This document shows positions 33,707-42,828 of a stretch of DNA of 64,000 bases, piece by piece (the first letter of the stretch is position 1; each line of letters opens with the position of its first letter). This DNA is from Lachnospiraceae bacterium YSD2013. Lineage in GTDB: Bacteria; Bacillota; Clostridia; Lachnospirales; Lachnospiraceae. The position numbers were made by a program, and so were the translations under genes. Location: NCBI GenBank assembly GCA_900100895.1, contig FMTX01000011.1:122802-186801 (forward strand), read 5' to 3'. The notes beneath the pieces were generated by a model. It was not told where the DNA came from. It did not search any database and saw only the letters and a list, made by a program, of their open reading frames with translations.

Positions 33707-34879
33707 ATGCTTAAACTTATAATAAAACTGTTTGTCAAAGATTCAGAAAACGTTACCGATCAGAAAGTAAGAGAGCGCTACGGCGTAGTCCTAAGCGGAT
33801 ATGGAATTTTCTTAAATATCCTTCTTTTTGCAATAAAATATGTTGCCGGAATACTCAGTGCATCCATAGCGATGACGGCGGACGCCTTCAATAACTTATC
33901 CGATGCGGGTTCGTCGCTGATTTCCGTAATAGGATTTAAGTTCGCGGGCAAGAAGCCCGACCCCGACCATCCGTACGGACACGGGCGCATCGAGTATATT
34001 GCGGGACTTATAGTTTCACTGGCGATTATCCTCATGGGATATGAGATTGTGAGGGATTCTTTTAAGAAGATCATCCACCCCGAAGATATCAATTTTTCCT
34101 ATGTTTCTGTTGCCATTTTGTTAGCAGGTGTTTTGGTAAAATTATACATGTCGTTCTATTTGAGGCATTACGGCAAGCTGATAGATTCGGCGGTACTTAC
34201 GGCGACGGCGACGGATGCTCTTTCCGACACAATTTCCACGGCAACCGTTATACTTGCGACTGTTCTCTATGCGGTTTTTGGATGGAGACTCGATGGTTAC
34301 AGCGGCTTACTGGTAGGCGCGCTTATTATTTTTGCGGGTCTTAAATCGGCCAAAGAAACCGTGAGCCCGCTCCTTGGTGAACCGCCCACAGCGGAGTTTA
34401 TCGATAAGGTAGAGGCGATAGTCACAAGCTACGATGAAATCCAGGGTATGCATGATCTGATGGTTCATAATTACGGACCCGGAAGACTTATTATTTCGCT
34501 TCACGCCGAGGTGCCGGACAGCGGTAATATCAACGAACTTCACGATGTTATCGACAATGCCGAAGCAAGACTGTCGCGCGAACTTAACTGCTCCGCGGTA
34601 ATACACATGGATCCCGTAAGAGTAGGGGATCCTTTTACCGACAGCCTCAAAGAAATGGTTAAGGGCATAGCTGCGTCTATCGATGAAAAAATGACCATTC
34701 ATGATTTCAGAATAGTTACCGGCCCTACCCATACAAATTTGATATTCGATGTGCTTGTGCCTTATCATGTTAAGATGAGTGACGATGAGGTGATTGAGAA
34801 TATTAAAAAAGAAGTATACAAGAATGACAAAAAGTTTAATTGTGTGGTTACCATAGACAGAGATTATGTCAACAGATAA
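33707..34879 (+). CDS. Cation diffusion facilitator family metal exporter
   Basis: The 390-residue protein has the CDF layout: about six membrane helices (residues 25-215) and a cytoplasmic ferredoxin-like domain. Metal-binding motifs include TADAFNNLSDAGSS in helix 2, the KPDPDHPYGHGRIEYIAG loop and TATDALSDTIST in helix 5. It exports divalent metal (Zn, Fe, Mn or Co) for protons; the DxxxD helix-5 motif does not settle the metal. An AAGGAG site lies 12 bases upstream, and a tiny ATG frame (MNFHA, 33697) is interposed between site and start. It extends past the usual 300 residues with an extra C-terminal domain. Confidence 0.9.
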   Translation: MLKLIIKLFVKDSENVTDQKVRERYGVVLSGYGIFLNILLFAIKYVAGILSASIAMTADAFNNLSDAGSSLISVIGFKFAGKKPDPDHPYGHGRIEYIAGLIVSLAIILMGYEIVRDSFKKIIHPEDINFSYVSVAILLAGVLVKLYMSFYLRHYGKLIDSAVLTATATDALSDTISTATVILATVLYAVFGWRLDGYSGLLVGALIIFAGLKSAKETVSPLLGEPPTAEFIDKVEAIVTSYDEIQGMHDLMVHNYGPGRLIISLHAEVPDSGNINELHDVIDNAEARLSRELNCSAVIHMDPVRVGDPFTDSLKEMVKGIAASIDEKMTIHDFRIVTGPTHTNLIFDVLVPYHVKMSDDEVIENIKKEVYKNDKKFNCVVTIDRDYVNR

Positions 34880-34914
34880 AATGTCCGAAAAATCACAAAA
34901 ATTGACTGAATTTG

Positions 34915-34942
34915 TTGACATAATAGAATATTATGGTAAACT
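34915..34942 (+). promoter_or_regulatory. Sigma-A type promoter for pilT
   Basis: TTGACA (34915-34920) and TAAACT (34937-34942) are spaced by 16 bases, 33 bases before the pilT start. It sits between two copies of a 15-bp direct repeat (AGATTATGTCAACAG at 34861-34875 and 34943-34957). Confidence 0.6.
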
Positions 34943-34975
34943 AGATTATGTCAACAGCAAAACGGGGGATTTTCT

Positions 34976-36031
34976 ATGATTTCACTTGAAGAGGTTTTAA
35001 AAGTTGCTAAAGTGGCTGGTGCCAGTGACGTACATTTAACTGTAGGCTTACCGCCTAAGATGCGTGTTAACGGAGATCTTATCAATATGGACTTCCAGAA
35101 GATGCTTCCTCCCGACACTCAGGCAGTAGCCGATGAAATCATGAACGACAAGCAGAAGGCAATATTCGCCGAGAAAGGTGAATTCGATATGTCCTTCTCT
35201 ATCCCTATGCTCGGAAGATACAGAGTTAACGTATATCATCAGCGTGGCTCTGTTGCCATGGCATTCAGACTTGTAGGTACTCAGGTGCCTTCACCCGAAT
35301 CTCTTGGCATTCCCGAGAGCGTAATTGAACTTGCACAGCGTAAGAGAGGTCTTGTACTTGTAACCGGTCCCACCGGTTCCGGTAAGTCAACGACCCTTGC
35401 TGCGATTATAGATAAGATTAATCAGACAAGAGATGCACACGTTATTACTCTTGAAGACCCTATCGAGTATCTTCATCAGCATCAGATGTCAATGGTTAAC
35501 CAGCGTGAAATCGGTATTGACTCGGGTAACTATGCCAATGCCTTAAGAGCTGCGCTTCGTGAAGACCCCGACGTTATTCTTGTGGGTGAGATGCGTGACT
35601 TTGAGACTATCAGCGTAGCCATTACCGCAGCCGAGACCGGTCACCTTGTTCTTTCGACGCTTCATACCATCGGTGCAGCCAGCACTGTGGACCGTGTAAT
35701 TGACGTATTTCCGCCTCATCAGCAACAGCAGATACGTATACAGTTATCTAACGTATTAGAGGCAGTTATTTCACAGCAATTGATACCTACTGCAGACGGA
35801 AAGGGACGTGTTGCCGCTTTTGAGGTAATGCATGCCAATCACGCAGTACGTAATCTTATACGAGAAGGAAAGTCTCACCAGCTCATGAGCGTTATTCAGA
35901 CGAACAGGAAGGCCGGCATGATCACAATGGACGAAGCCTTGACACAACTTTACTATAGTGGTAGAATCGCCAAAGATAGCGCAATCGAATTTGCACAGGA
36001 CGTTGAGGGCATGGAAATTAAGCTCGGCTGA
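34976..36031 (+). CDS. pilT: Type IV pilus retraction ATPase PilT
   Basis: The 351-residue hexameric ATPase has a Walker A GPTGSGKSTTLAAI, an Asp box (HVITLEDPIEYLHQHQ), Walker B (PDVILVGEMRDFETI) and the His box (ETGHLVLSTLHT), plus the C-terminal PilT motif region around GMITMDEAL. The N-terminus DVHLTVGLPPKMRVNG is typical of PilT rather than PilB. It powers pilus retraction. It is first in the pilus locus, with its own promoter and a CGGGGG site, and is separated from pilB by a 152-base gap that may hold a structured RNA leader. Confidence 0.94.
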   Translation: MISLEEVLKVAKVAGASDVHLTVGLPPKMRVNGDLINMDFQKMLPPDTQAVADEIMNDKQKAIFAEKGEFDMSFSIPMLGRYRVNVYHQRGSVAMAFRLVGTQVPSPESLGIPESVIELAQRKRGLVLVTGPTGSGKSTTLAAIIDKINQTRDAHVITLEDPIEYLHQHQMSMVNQREIGIDSGNYANALRAALREDPDVILVGEMRDFETISVAITAAETGHLVLSTLHTIGAASTVDRVIDVFPPHQQQQIRIQLSNVLEAVISQQLIPTADGKGRVAAFEVMHANHAVRNLIREGKSHQLMSVIQTNRKAGMITMDEALTQLYYSGRIAKDSAIEFAQDVEGMEIKLG

Positions 36032-36183
36032 TTGGGGAGTCAGTCACGTTTGCAGGAAAATCCTGTTAAAATCGGTATTGAGAGGTCACTCTTTTACGGA
36101 AGCGCTATCGCTTTAACGGAAGATGATGACAAGTGAGTTATGCGGCAATCGTAAAGATTGATAATAAACTATGGGGGTAGTTT
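36032..36183 (+). other. Gene-free pilT-pilB interval with several hairpins, possible structured leader
   Basis: This 152-base gap has no open frame or terminator T-run. It can form at least three small hairpins: CAGGA-AAA-TCCTG (36053-36065), GAG-AGGTCA-CTC (about 36081-36092) and AGCG-CTAT-CGCT (about 36101-36112), and a near-repeat TTACGGAAG/TAACGGAAG. It ends in a GGGGGTAG binding site for pilB. It does not match the c-di-GMP-I or -II riboswitch motifs as I know them. It could be an unrecognised cis-acting RNA or merely incidental structure. Confidence 0.35.
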
Positions 36184-37881
36184 ATGGCATACTACGGTCA
36201 GAAGAAAATAAGGTTAGGGGAACTTTTGGTAGATGGTGGCGCCATCACCAGAGAGCAACTCGAAACAGCACTTGCTCAACAGAAAGTATCCAGGCGCAAG
36301 CTTGGTGAGATTCTGGTTGATTCTAATATGGTTACGGAAGAGAACATAGCAGAGACTCTTGCGGGGCAGCTTCACTATGCAATGACTGACCTTGTCAATG
36401 CAACTGTGCCTTCCGAAATCTTAGCTTTGGTACCTGCTCAGGTACTTCGTAAAAACAAAGCTTTACCCATTGGATATGCACCGGATAATGTGAATATTTT
36501 GAGGGTGGCTATGGCCGACCCTTTGGATCTTGATGCCATTGATGATATTTCCATCATCACAGGCTGTCAGGTAGAACCCGTCGTTACCACTCCGAGAGCC
36601 ATTGTGCTTGCTCTCGACAGGCTTTACGGCTCCGAGGATATGGACTCCGCACTTGAAGAGTACACCAAGGAAAAACTCGCGCGGGTTACCGAAGTGGATG
36701 ACGATTCTTCGGATGACGTCAACAACTCGCCTATCGTAATGCTCGTTAAGGATTTAATCGAGAAAGCGGCACTTAAGCGTGCTTCCGATATCCACATCGA
36801 GGCACTGGAGAGCGGCGTACGTGTTCGTTTCCGTATTGACGGTGCTCTCTACGAATACAGAAGATATCCCAAAGAATTATTACCCGCAATTGTAGCCCGT
36901 ATCAAGATTATCGGCGGCATGGATATATCCGAGAAACGTAAGCCTCAGGACGGTCGTATCACACAGACCGTTGAGCGTACCGAGTACGATATCCGTGTAT
37001 CCGTTCTTCCTACGGTTTACGGCGAAAAGATAGTTATGAGACTTCAGGTTAAGAAGTCCCTTACACGTAATAAAGCGGAACTTGGCTTAAGAGATTGGGA
37101 AATGAAGCATTTTGACCACATCATTTCCAACCCTCACGGAATCTTGCTTGTAACCGGTCCTACAGGTTCAGGTAAGTCCACAACCCTTTACACCGCACTT
37201 TCTGAACTTAACAAAGAAGACGTTAACATCATAACCGTTGAAGACCCTGTCGAAGCCAATATCGACGGCATCAATCAGGTACAGGTTAACAACAAAGCAG
37301 AGCTTACCTTTGCATCCTCCTTGCGTTCCATCTTACGTCAGGACCCGGATATCATCATGATCGGTGAGATTCGAGACAGAGAAACGGCGGAGATAGCAGT
37401 TCAGGCTTCCATCACAGGTCACTTGGTAGTATCTACACTGCATACCAACTCTGCAGCCAGCACCATTACCCGTCTTGAAGACATGGGTGTGGAAGGTTAC
37501 TTGATTGCCGATTCTGTAATCGGTGTAATTGCTCAGCGACTTGTCAGAAGACTCTGTCCCGAATGTAAGCAGGCTCACGACGCAACAGCAGAAGAGAGAG
37601 AGATTCTTAACATTAAGGACAATGAACCTCATATGATTTATGAGCCCAAAGGATGTCCGAAGTGTGACAACATGGGTTATAAAGGCCGAATCGGTGTATA
37701 CGAAATCATGGAGATGACTCCCGACCTTAGACTTATCGTAGGTAAGGGCGGCACCGCCAATGATATCAAGAAGAAAGCGCTTGAAGAAGGAATGCACACC
37801 TTAAGAATGAGTGCTACCGAATATGTGCTTGACGGAATTACATCTCTTAGCGAGATGATTAAGGTTTCTTTTGACGAGTAA
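36184..37881 (+). CDS. pilB: Type IV pilus assembly ATPase PilB (GspE family)
   Basis: The 565-residue protein has an N-terminal GspE_N domain (about 1-150, RLGELLVDGGAITREQLETA) and a C-terminal ATPase with Walker A GPTGSGKSTTLYTAL, Asp box (NIITVEDPVEANIDG), Walker B (PDIIMIGEIRDRETA) and a zinc-binding tetracysteine (CPECKQ ... CPKCDNMGYKGRIG). It drives pilin polymerisation. The presence of both PilB and PilT indicates extending and retracting pili. It precedes pilC by 17 bases. Confidence 0.96.
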   Translation: MAYYGQKKIRLGELLVDGGAITREQLETALAQQKVSRRKLGEILVDSNMVTEENIAETLAGQLHYAMTDLVNATVPSEILALVPAQVLRKNKALPIGYAPDNVNILRVAMADPLDLDAIDDISIITGCQVEPVVTTPRAIVLALDRLYGSEDMDSALEEYTKEKLARVTEVDDDSSDDVNNSPIVMLVKDLIEKAALKRASDIHIEALESGVRVRFRIDGALYEYRRYPKELLPAIVARIKIIGGMDISEKRKPQDGRITQTVERTEYDIRVSVLPTVYGEKIVMRLQVKKSLTRNKAELGLRDWEMKHFDHIISNPHGILLVTGPTGSGKSTTLYTALSELNKEDVNIITVEDPVEANIDGINQVQVNNKAELTFASSLRSILRQDPDIIMIGEIRDRETAEIAVQASITGHLVVSTLHTNSAASTITRLEDMGVEGYLIADSVIGVIAQRLVRRLCPECKQAHDATAEEREILNIKDNEPHMIYEPKGCPKCDNMGYKGRIGVYEIMEMTPDLRLIVGKGGTANDIKKKALEEGMHTLRMSATEYVLDGITSLSEMIKVSFDE

Positions 37882-37898
37882 CCTAAAAGGGAGAATTT

Positions 37899-39113
37899 AT
37901 GGCAGCATATGCGTATGAAGCGGTGGATGCCCTCGGTAATCTCAAGAAAGGCTCCATCGAGGCAGACAGCTTAGAACTTGCAAGGCAGAAGCTTAAGTCC
38001 CAGGACTTAATGATAGCCAAGCTCAAAGAACAAAGCGTGCTCACCAAAGACATAAACATCGAAATCGGCGGTTATCCTACCGCAAGAGACTTGTCGGTAT
38101 TCTCAAGACAGTTTGTAAGTATGACAAGAGCCGGCGTTTCGATTCTTGAATGCTTAAAGCTTTTGATTGAGCAGACAGAGAATAAGCAGCTTAAGAAAGC
38201 GCTGATGGGCGTCAGAGCCAATGTTGAAAAGGGTGAGACTTTATCGGAATCTCTTAGGGCTTATCCAAAGGTTTTCCCTGAGCTGATGATTAATATGGTA
38301 GCCGCAGGCGAAGCTTCCGGACAAATGGATGTATCGTTTGAAAGAATGGCCTCTCAGTTTGAAAAGACTGCAAAGATTAAGGCCATGGTCAAAAAAGCAA
38401 TGATATACCCTGTAGTGGTAATGATTGTTGCGGTTATTGTGGTAGTCGTTATGCTGGTAGCCGTTATTCCAAGGTACACTTCAATGTTTAACGAACTTGG
38501 CGCGGAACTACCCGGAATAACAGTGGCTGTTATGAAGATGAGTGATTTTCTGATAGCCAACTGGATAATAATTCTTCCGATTGTGGTAGGTGTGATATTA
38601 GCCCTTAAGGCGTGGAGCACAACTGACTCGGGTAAGCATTTTTTCCATAAGCTGAAGCTTAAGATTCCTGTTTTAAAGAATCTTGAAATAAAGAAATCGT
38701 CATCACTCATGGCTCGTACGCTATCAACGCTTATGGCGGCAGGCGTACCAATGTCGGAAGCTGTTGAAATGACTGCAAATACCATGGAAAATGTATATTT
38801 CAAAGAGGCCATGGAGCAGTGTCACGATGATATTACAATAGGTCAACCGTTATCCAGACCTCTCGAAGAGTGTAAGATGTTTCCACCCATGGTATATCAT
38901 ATGGCTCGAATCGGCGAGGAATCCGGTAATGTAGAAGATATGCTTACCAAACTCGCAGATTACTACGACGAAGAAGTTGAAATGGCAGTTCAGTCACTTA
39001 TGGCTGCGTTAGAGCCTATGATTATTATTGTACTTGCGGTGATTGTCGGAAGCCTTATAGCGGCTTGTCTTGCACCTATGCTAAGTATGTACAACGCACT
39101 TAACACTTTATAA
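37899..39113 (+). CDS. pilC: Type IV pilus inner-membrane platform protein PilC (GspF family)
   Basis: The 404-residue protein has two GspF domains (about 65-190 and 270-395), each followed by hydrophobic segments: about 168-192 (IYPVVVMIVAVIVVVVMLVA), 215-235 and 370-395. Conserved parts are FSRQFVSMTRAGVSILECLK and ARTLSTLMAAGVPMSEAVEM. PilC is the membrane platform on which PilB and PilT act. A GGGAG site precedes the start. The gap to the pilin gene is 69 bases with no clear terminator. Confidence 0.95.
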   Translation: MAAYAYEAVDALGNLKKGSIEADSLELARQKLKSQDLMIAKLKEQSVLTKDINIEIGGYPTARDLSVFSRQFVSMTRAGVSILECLKLLIEQTENKQLKKALMGVRANVEKGETLSESLRAYPKVFPELMINMVAAGEASGQMDVSFERMASQFEKTAKIKAMVKKAMIYPVVVMIVAVIVVVVMLVAVIPRYTSMFNELGAELPGITVAVMKMSDFLIANWIIILPIVVGVILALKAWSTTDSGKHFFHKLKLKIPVLKNLEIKKSSSLMARTLSTLMAAGVPMSEAVEMTANTMENVYFKEAMEQCHDDITIGQPLSRPLEECKMFPPMVYHMARIGEESGNVEDMLTKLADYYDEEVEMAVQSLMAALEPMIIIVLAVIVGSLIAACLAPMLSMYNALNTL

Positions 39114-39182
39114 AGAATTAACCGCTTTCGCAGGGAGAGCGATTAAGATATATTATCATCTACTTAAAAAGGAGATATGAAA

Positions 39183-39584
39183 ATGAAAGAAAGAAAATTA
39201 AACAACAAAGGTTTTTCACTTGTAGAGCTTATTATCGTTATTGCCATCATGGTAATTTTGGTAGTTGTAATTGCTCCTCAGTACACAAGATTTGTTAACA
39301 ACTCAAGAATATCTGCTGACGTTCAGACTGCACAGACAATGGCTACTGCTATAGATGCAGCAGTTGCAGACGGAAAGACGCCTTTTACAAGCGGTTTTGG
39401 TGTTGTAACAGGTATGGAAAATACTTTGCCTACGACAAAGCTTAGCGGTGGAACATTTGCAATTTCAGGAAACGATACAGAAGGCGTTTCGCAAGTTACT
39501 ATTAAGATTGGCTCAGATGTATATGAGTGCTATCCTAACCCTGACAATACTACAAATGGCGTTAACGCTAAACTTAAGAAATAA
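39183..39584 (+). CDS. Type IV major pilin (prepilin)
   Basis: The 133-residue prepilin has a basic leader MKERKLNNKG ending at the cleavage Gly, then FSLVELIIVIAIMVILVV with Phe +1 (to be N-methylated) and Glu +5, then a small globular domain. I chose the ATG at 39183 because the AAAAAGGAG site lies 8 bases before it; the ATG at 39177 is only two bases away from it. Small size, first place in the pilin group and spacing from minor pilins suggest it is the major subunit, though that is inference. No cysteines for a C-terminal disulfide loop, except one near the end, are present. Confidence 0.9.
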   Translation: MKERKLNNKGFSLVELIIVIAIMVILVVVIAPQYTRFVNNSRISADVQTAQTMATAIDAAVADGKTPFTSGFGVVTGMENTLPTTKLSGGTFAISGNDTEGVSQVTIKIGSDVYECYPNPDNTTNGVNAKLKK

Positions 39585-39598
39585 TTACGGAGTAACCA

Positions 39599-40363
39599 AT
39601 GCCCGCAGAACTTCTAATCCCAATCTATATTTTCGTATTCCTCTTCGGAATCGTAATAGGCTCGTTTCTTAACGTATGCATGATACGTATCCCAAGAGGC
39701 GAAAGCATAGTCACGGAAGGGAGTCATTGTATGAAGTGTGGATACCGCTTACGGTGGTATGACCTCATTCCTTTGTTTTCCTGGTTGTTCTTACGGGGTA
39801 AATGCAGGAAGTGCGGGGAGAAAATCTCCCCGCAGTATCCTGTGGTTGAATTTATAAACGGCGCGGTTTACGTGTTCGTATTTGTGTTAAAAGGCATAAC
39901 AATAGAATCCCTGCTTCTTTGCCTTTTGTTTTCGGCACTATTCACACTCAGTGTCATCGATTTTAAGACTTATGAAATACCCGTCGGCTTTAACATTTTT
40001 ATAGCCGTACTGGGACTTGTGAGACTCTTTACCGATTTATCGAACTGGAAGGATTACTTAATCGGAGCAGTCTCGATATCTTTGTTTTTACTCATTCTTT
40101 TGCTTGTATCAAAGGGGCGTGCAATCGGAGGAGGAGACGTTAAGCTTATGGCAGCCGCAGGGCTGTTCCTAGGCTGGAAGTGCGCAATCCTTGCATTTAT
40201 GGTCGGTTGCATATTGGGAGCCTGCATACATTTAATTCGCATGAAGGTGAGTAAGGAAGGAAGCGTTCTCGCTATGGGACCTTACCTTTCGGCCGGGATT
40301 TTTATCGCGGCATTATGGGGAGTAAATATCATTACCTGGTATCTCGGTTTTTACGCATTTTAG
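39599..40363 (+). CDS. pilD: Prepilin peptidase/N-methyltransferase PilD
   Basis: The 254-residue polytopic protein has the N-terminal methyltransferase motif with two CxxC pairs (HCMKCGYRLRW and KCRKCGEKI) and the GxGD aspartic protease motif GGGDVKLMAAAG, with a second Asp in SVIDFKTYEIP. It cleaves prepilins after the -1 Gly and methylates the new N-terminus. Location right after the pilin gene is typical. About seven or eight hydrophobic segments are visible. Confidence 0.96.
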   Translation: MPAELLIPIYIFVFLFGIVIGSFLNVCMIRIPRGESIVTEGSHCMKCGYRLRWYDLIPLFSWLFLRGKCRKCGEKISPQYPVVEFINGAVYVFVFVLKGITIESLLLCLLFSALFTLSVIDFKTYEIPVGFNIFIAVLGLVRLFTDLSNWKDYLIGAVSISLFLLILLLVSKGRAIGGGDVKLMAAAGLFLGWKCAILAFMVGCILGACIHLIRMKVSKEGSVLAMGPYLSAGIFIAALWGVNIITWYLGFYAF

Positions 40364-40381
40364 CCGGGTAAAAGGAGAATT

Positions 40382-42064
40382 ATGTCAAAAGTATTGAGTA
40401 TTGAGGTAGGAAACTCTCTTACCAAGATAGTTGAAATGGACTATAAGTCCAAGAACCCCAAGGTGTATAAATGTATCAACATTCCTACACCCGATGAGGT
40501 ATTCGACGACGGTTACATATCAGACAGCAAGGAATATGCGGGAACCTTAAGACAGGCTCTTGCAGACAATAAGATTAAGACCCGTCAGGCAGTGTGTACC
40601 ATCACGTGTTCGAAGATTGCGAACCGTGAGATTATGCTTCCCAACGTTAAGCTTAATCAGGTTGACGATCTTATCAGGGCCAATGCAAGCGAATATTTCC
40701 CTGTTGATTTGTCACAATATGAACTTGGTTACATCGTGCTCGGACGCGAGAATGCCGACACCGAAGCTGCCAAGTTAAAAGTAATGCTTCTTGCATGCGA
40801 GAAAGAACTTATTCAGGGCTACGACACTTTATTTGAACAGGCAGGCCTTAAACTCGTCGGAGTTGACTATGCCGGCAACAGCGTAGTTCAGATTATGAAG
40901 AAGGAAGTCACCGAAGAAACCGAAATGGTAATCAAGGTGGAAGAGCAGTCTACCATCGCTACCATTATTCGCTCCGGTGAACTTATGATGCAGCGTAACT
41001 TAGGCTACGGTATCGACAATACCGTACAGACCATGATGAGCTACCACCTCTTTAATGAGGACAGTTACGGCAAATGCATCGATTTGCTCAAAGAACACAA
41101 TTGTATTTACCCTACACTTTCGGGCGAAGACGAGGAGACTCTTAAGTTAAAAGAGACTCTCGATAAAGGCGACCGCAAAGCAATGACCGACATGACCGAG
41201 GCTCTCGGCCCCTTAGTCGGCAACGTGGGAAGAGTACTTGATTTATATAATTCCAAGAACGTAGAGCATCCTATCACCAAGGTTTCCATGATAGGCTTAG
41301 GCTCTCAGATTGCAGGACTCGACAAACTCTTTACCAATGAACTCGGAGTAACCACAGAGTCCGTAAACTCAGTTAAATCCGTAACTTTCGCCCTTAATGC
41401 GCAGGTTAAGGATACAGGCGAGTATCTTACAGCCATGGGCGCTTCCATAAGCCCCGTAGGCTTTATAGAAGACCAAAAGAAAGCAGATGCCAAGAAGACA
41501 AATTACTTAAGTCTTTCCATTCTGTGCCTTCTTTTGATTGGAGTAATTATCGCGGCTATGTATATTATGGCCAAGAAACCATATGAGGATGAAGTACTTC
41601 AAAAGACTACCCTCGAGTTGCTGGAGAAAAAATACGAACCCGCGTTGAAGGTTAAAGAACAGTGCGACAATGTCAGCAGGTTATATGAAGAAGTTGTAAA
41701 GGTAGCTTCGCTTACCGACAGTAATAATGATGGCTTGGTAGCCTTCCTTACGGAACTGGAGGCAAAGCTTCCTTCCAATGCTACCGTTGAAGCATTCCAG
41801 TCGGACAATAATCAGGCTACATTCACCATCAAGGTTCCTACTATGATGGATGCGGCAGGAATTATTAATACCGTTCGTGAATTTGAAACCCTTGCAGATG
41901 TAAGAGTAGGTTCAATCAGCAAGACTACTGATAAAGAAGTTGCGATTAAGCACGAAAACAAAGAAGTCGACGATGACTTTGAAGAAGATGTTTCTGAAGA
42001 AACCTATTATACATTCAATCTTGAATGTATCTATCATTCAAACGGAGCAACGGGAGAAAAATAA
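40382..42064 (+). CDS. PilM-PilN fusion protein of the type IV pilus alignment complex
   Basis: The 560-residue protein has an N-terminal actin-like PilM domain (about 1-370; VLSIEVGNSLTKIVEMDYKS, the NREIMLPN region, GYGIDNTVQTM and SMIGLGSQIAGL) followed by a single membrane helix (about 379-399, SLSILCLLLIGVIIAAMYI) and a PilN-like periplasmic-type coiled coil and ferredoxin-like domain (about 400-540). In Proteobacteria PilM and PilN are separate proteins that bind through the short cytoplasmic tail of PilN; here they are one polypeptide. The order after pilD and before pilO supports this. No frame lesion is seen. Confidence 0.87.
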   Translation: MSKVLSIEVGNSLTKIVEMDYKSKNPKVYKCINIPTPDEVFDDGYISDSKEYAGTLRQALADNKIKTRQAVCTITCSKIANREIMLPNVKLNQVDDLIRANASEYFPVDLSQYELGYIVLGRENADTEAAKLKVMLLACEKELIQGYDTLFEQAGLKLVGVDYAGNSVVQIMKKEVTEETEMVIKVEEQSTIATIIRSGELMMQRNLGYGIDNTVQTMMSYHLFNEDSYGKCIDLLKEHNCIYPTLSGEDEETLKLKETLDKGDRKAMTDMTEALGPLVGNVGRVLDLYNSKNVEHPITKVSMIGLGSQIAGLDKLFTNELGVTTESVNSVKSVTFALNAQVKDTGEYLTAMGASISPVGFIEDQKKADAKKTNYLSLSILCLLLIGVIIAAMYIMAKKPYEDEVLQKTTLELLEKKYEPALKVKEQCDNVSRLYEEVVKVASLTDSNNDGLVAFLTELEAKLPSNATVEAFQSDNNQATFTIKVPTMMDAAGIINTVREFETLADVRVGSISKTTDKEVAIKHENKEVDDDFEEDVSEETYYTFNLECIYHSNGATGEK

Positions 42065-42093
42065 CGATTAAGGTAATATCGGGAGATATCAAA

Positions 42094-42813
42094 ATGACTT
42101 CAAAGACTAAGAATAAGTTTGACATAAGTGTTTTGAATAATCAAAAAGTTTTTTTGTATGTAGTGCTGGCAGGCCTTTTAGCGTTTCTGGCTTTTTATAT
42201 GTTGGTGTTCCAAAAACTGCAGGAAAAGACTGATACGCTTCATACGCAGAATGTGGCGTTAAGACAAAAGGTTAATGAACTTAAAGAAGTATATGACAAT
42301 ATGGAAGGCTACAATTTAATGATTGCAGCTATGACTGAGTCTATTGACACAACTCTTTCTTCTTTTCCCGCAGATGCGCGTGAAGAGGATGCGCTTGTAA
42401 TAGCTGTTGATACTCTTAAGAGAGCATATGTTGAATATTCGACCATAAGCATCAAAGACTTTGAAGAGGTATTCGTCATTCCTGCCGAGACTGTGGCCAA
42501 TGCAGGACTTGAAGATTATTCGGATGAAATTAAGATTCTGAGAAGAGACGTATCATACGTTAACAGCACGGACTACATCAATTTAAAGACCATAGTTAAT
42601 ACAATCCTAGAGTATGGTGGTAAAAAGAAAATCAAAAATATAGTATACTCTAAGGCTGCAGATGAAACAGACGGCTATATTACCGGTACTATTGAGGTTA
42701 CCGATTATGTGGCACAGGGAACCGGTGCCGAGTACACCGCACCTGATTTGAAGGAATACGAGGCAGGTCTTTATGACCTTTTCGGAATTATCAAAAACCC
42801 CAATCGTAGATAA
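42094..42813 (+). CDS. PilO-like type IV pilus alignment protein
   Basis: The 239-residue protein has one membrane helix (about 21-40, VFLYVVLAGLLAFLAFYMLV), a coiled coil (about 43-72) and a globular extracellular domain. Layout, size and position after the PilM-PilN fusion fit PilO, which pairs with PilN to link the platform to the pilus. Sequence similarity to canonical PilO is weak, so the assignment rests on topology and synteny. I chose the ATG at 42094 with a GGGAGAT site at 42081-42087; the open frame upstream overlaps the previous gene. Confidence 0.75.
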   Translation: MTSKTKNKFDISVLNNQKVFLYVVLAGLLAFLAFYMLVFQKLQEKTDTLHTQNVALRQKVNELKEVYDNMEGYNLMIAAMTESIDTTLSSFPADAREEDALVIAVDTLKRAYVEYSTISIKDFEEVFVIPAETVANAGLEDYSDEIKILRRDVSYVNSTDYINLKTIVNTILEYGGKKKIKNIVYSKAADETDGYITGTIEVTDYVAQGTGAEYTAPDLKEYEAGLYDLFGIIKNPNRR

Positions 42814-42828
42814 AGGTTTGTTAAGTTC

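Noticed and set aside
36032..36183. c-di-GMP riboswitch before pilB
   Set aside because: The conserved GCAAA-type and pseudoknot elements of c-di-GMP-I and -II aptamers could not be found. The interval is kept only as a possible unknown leader.
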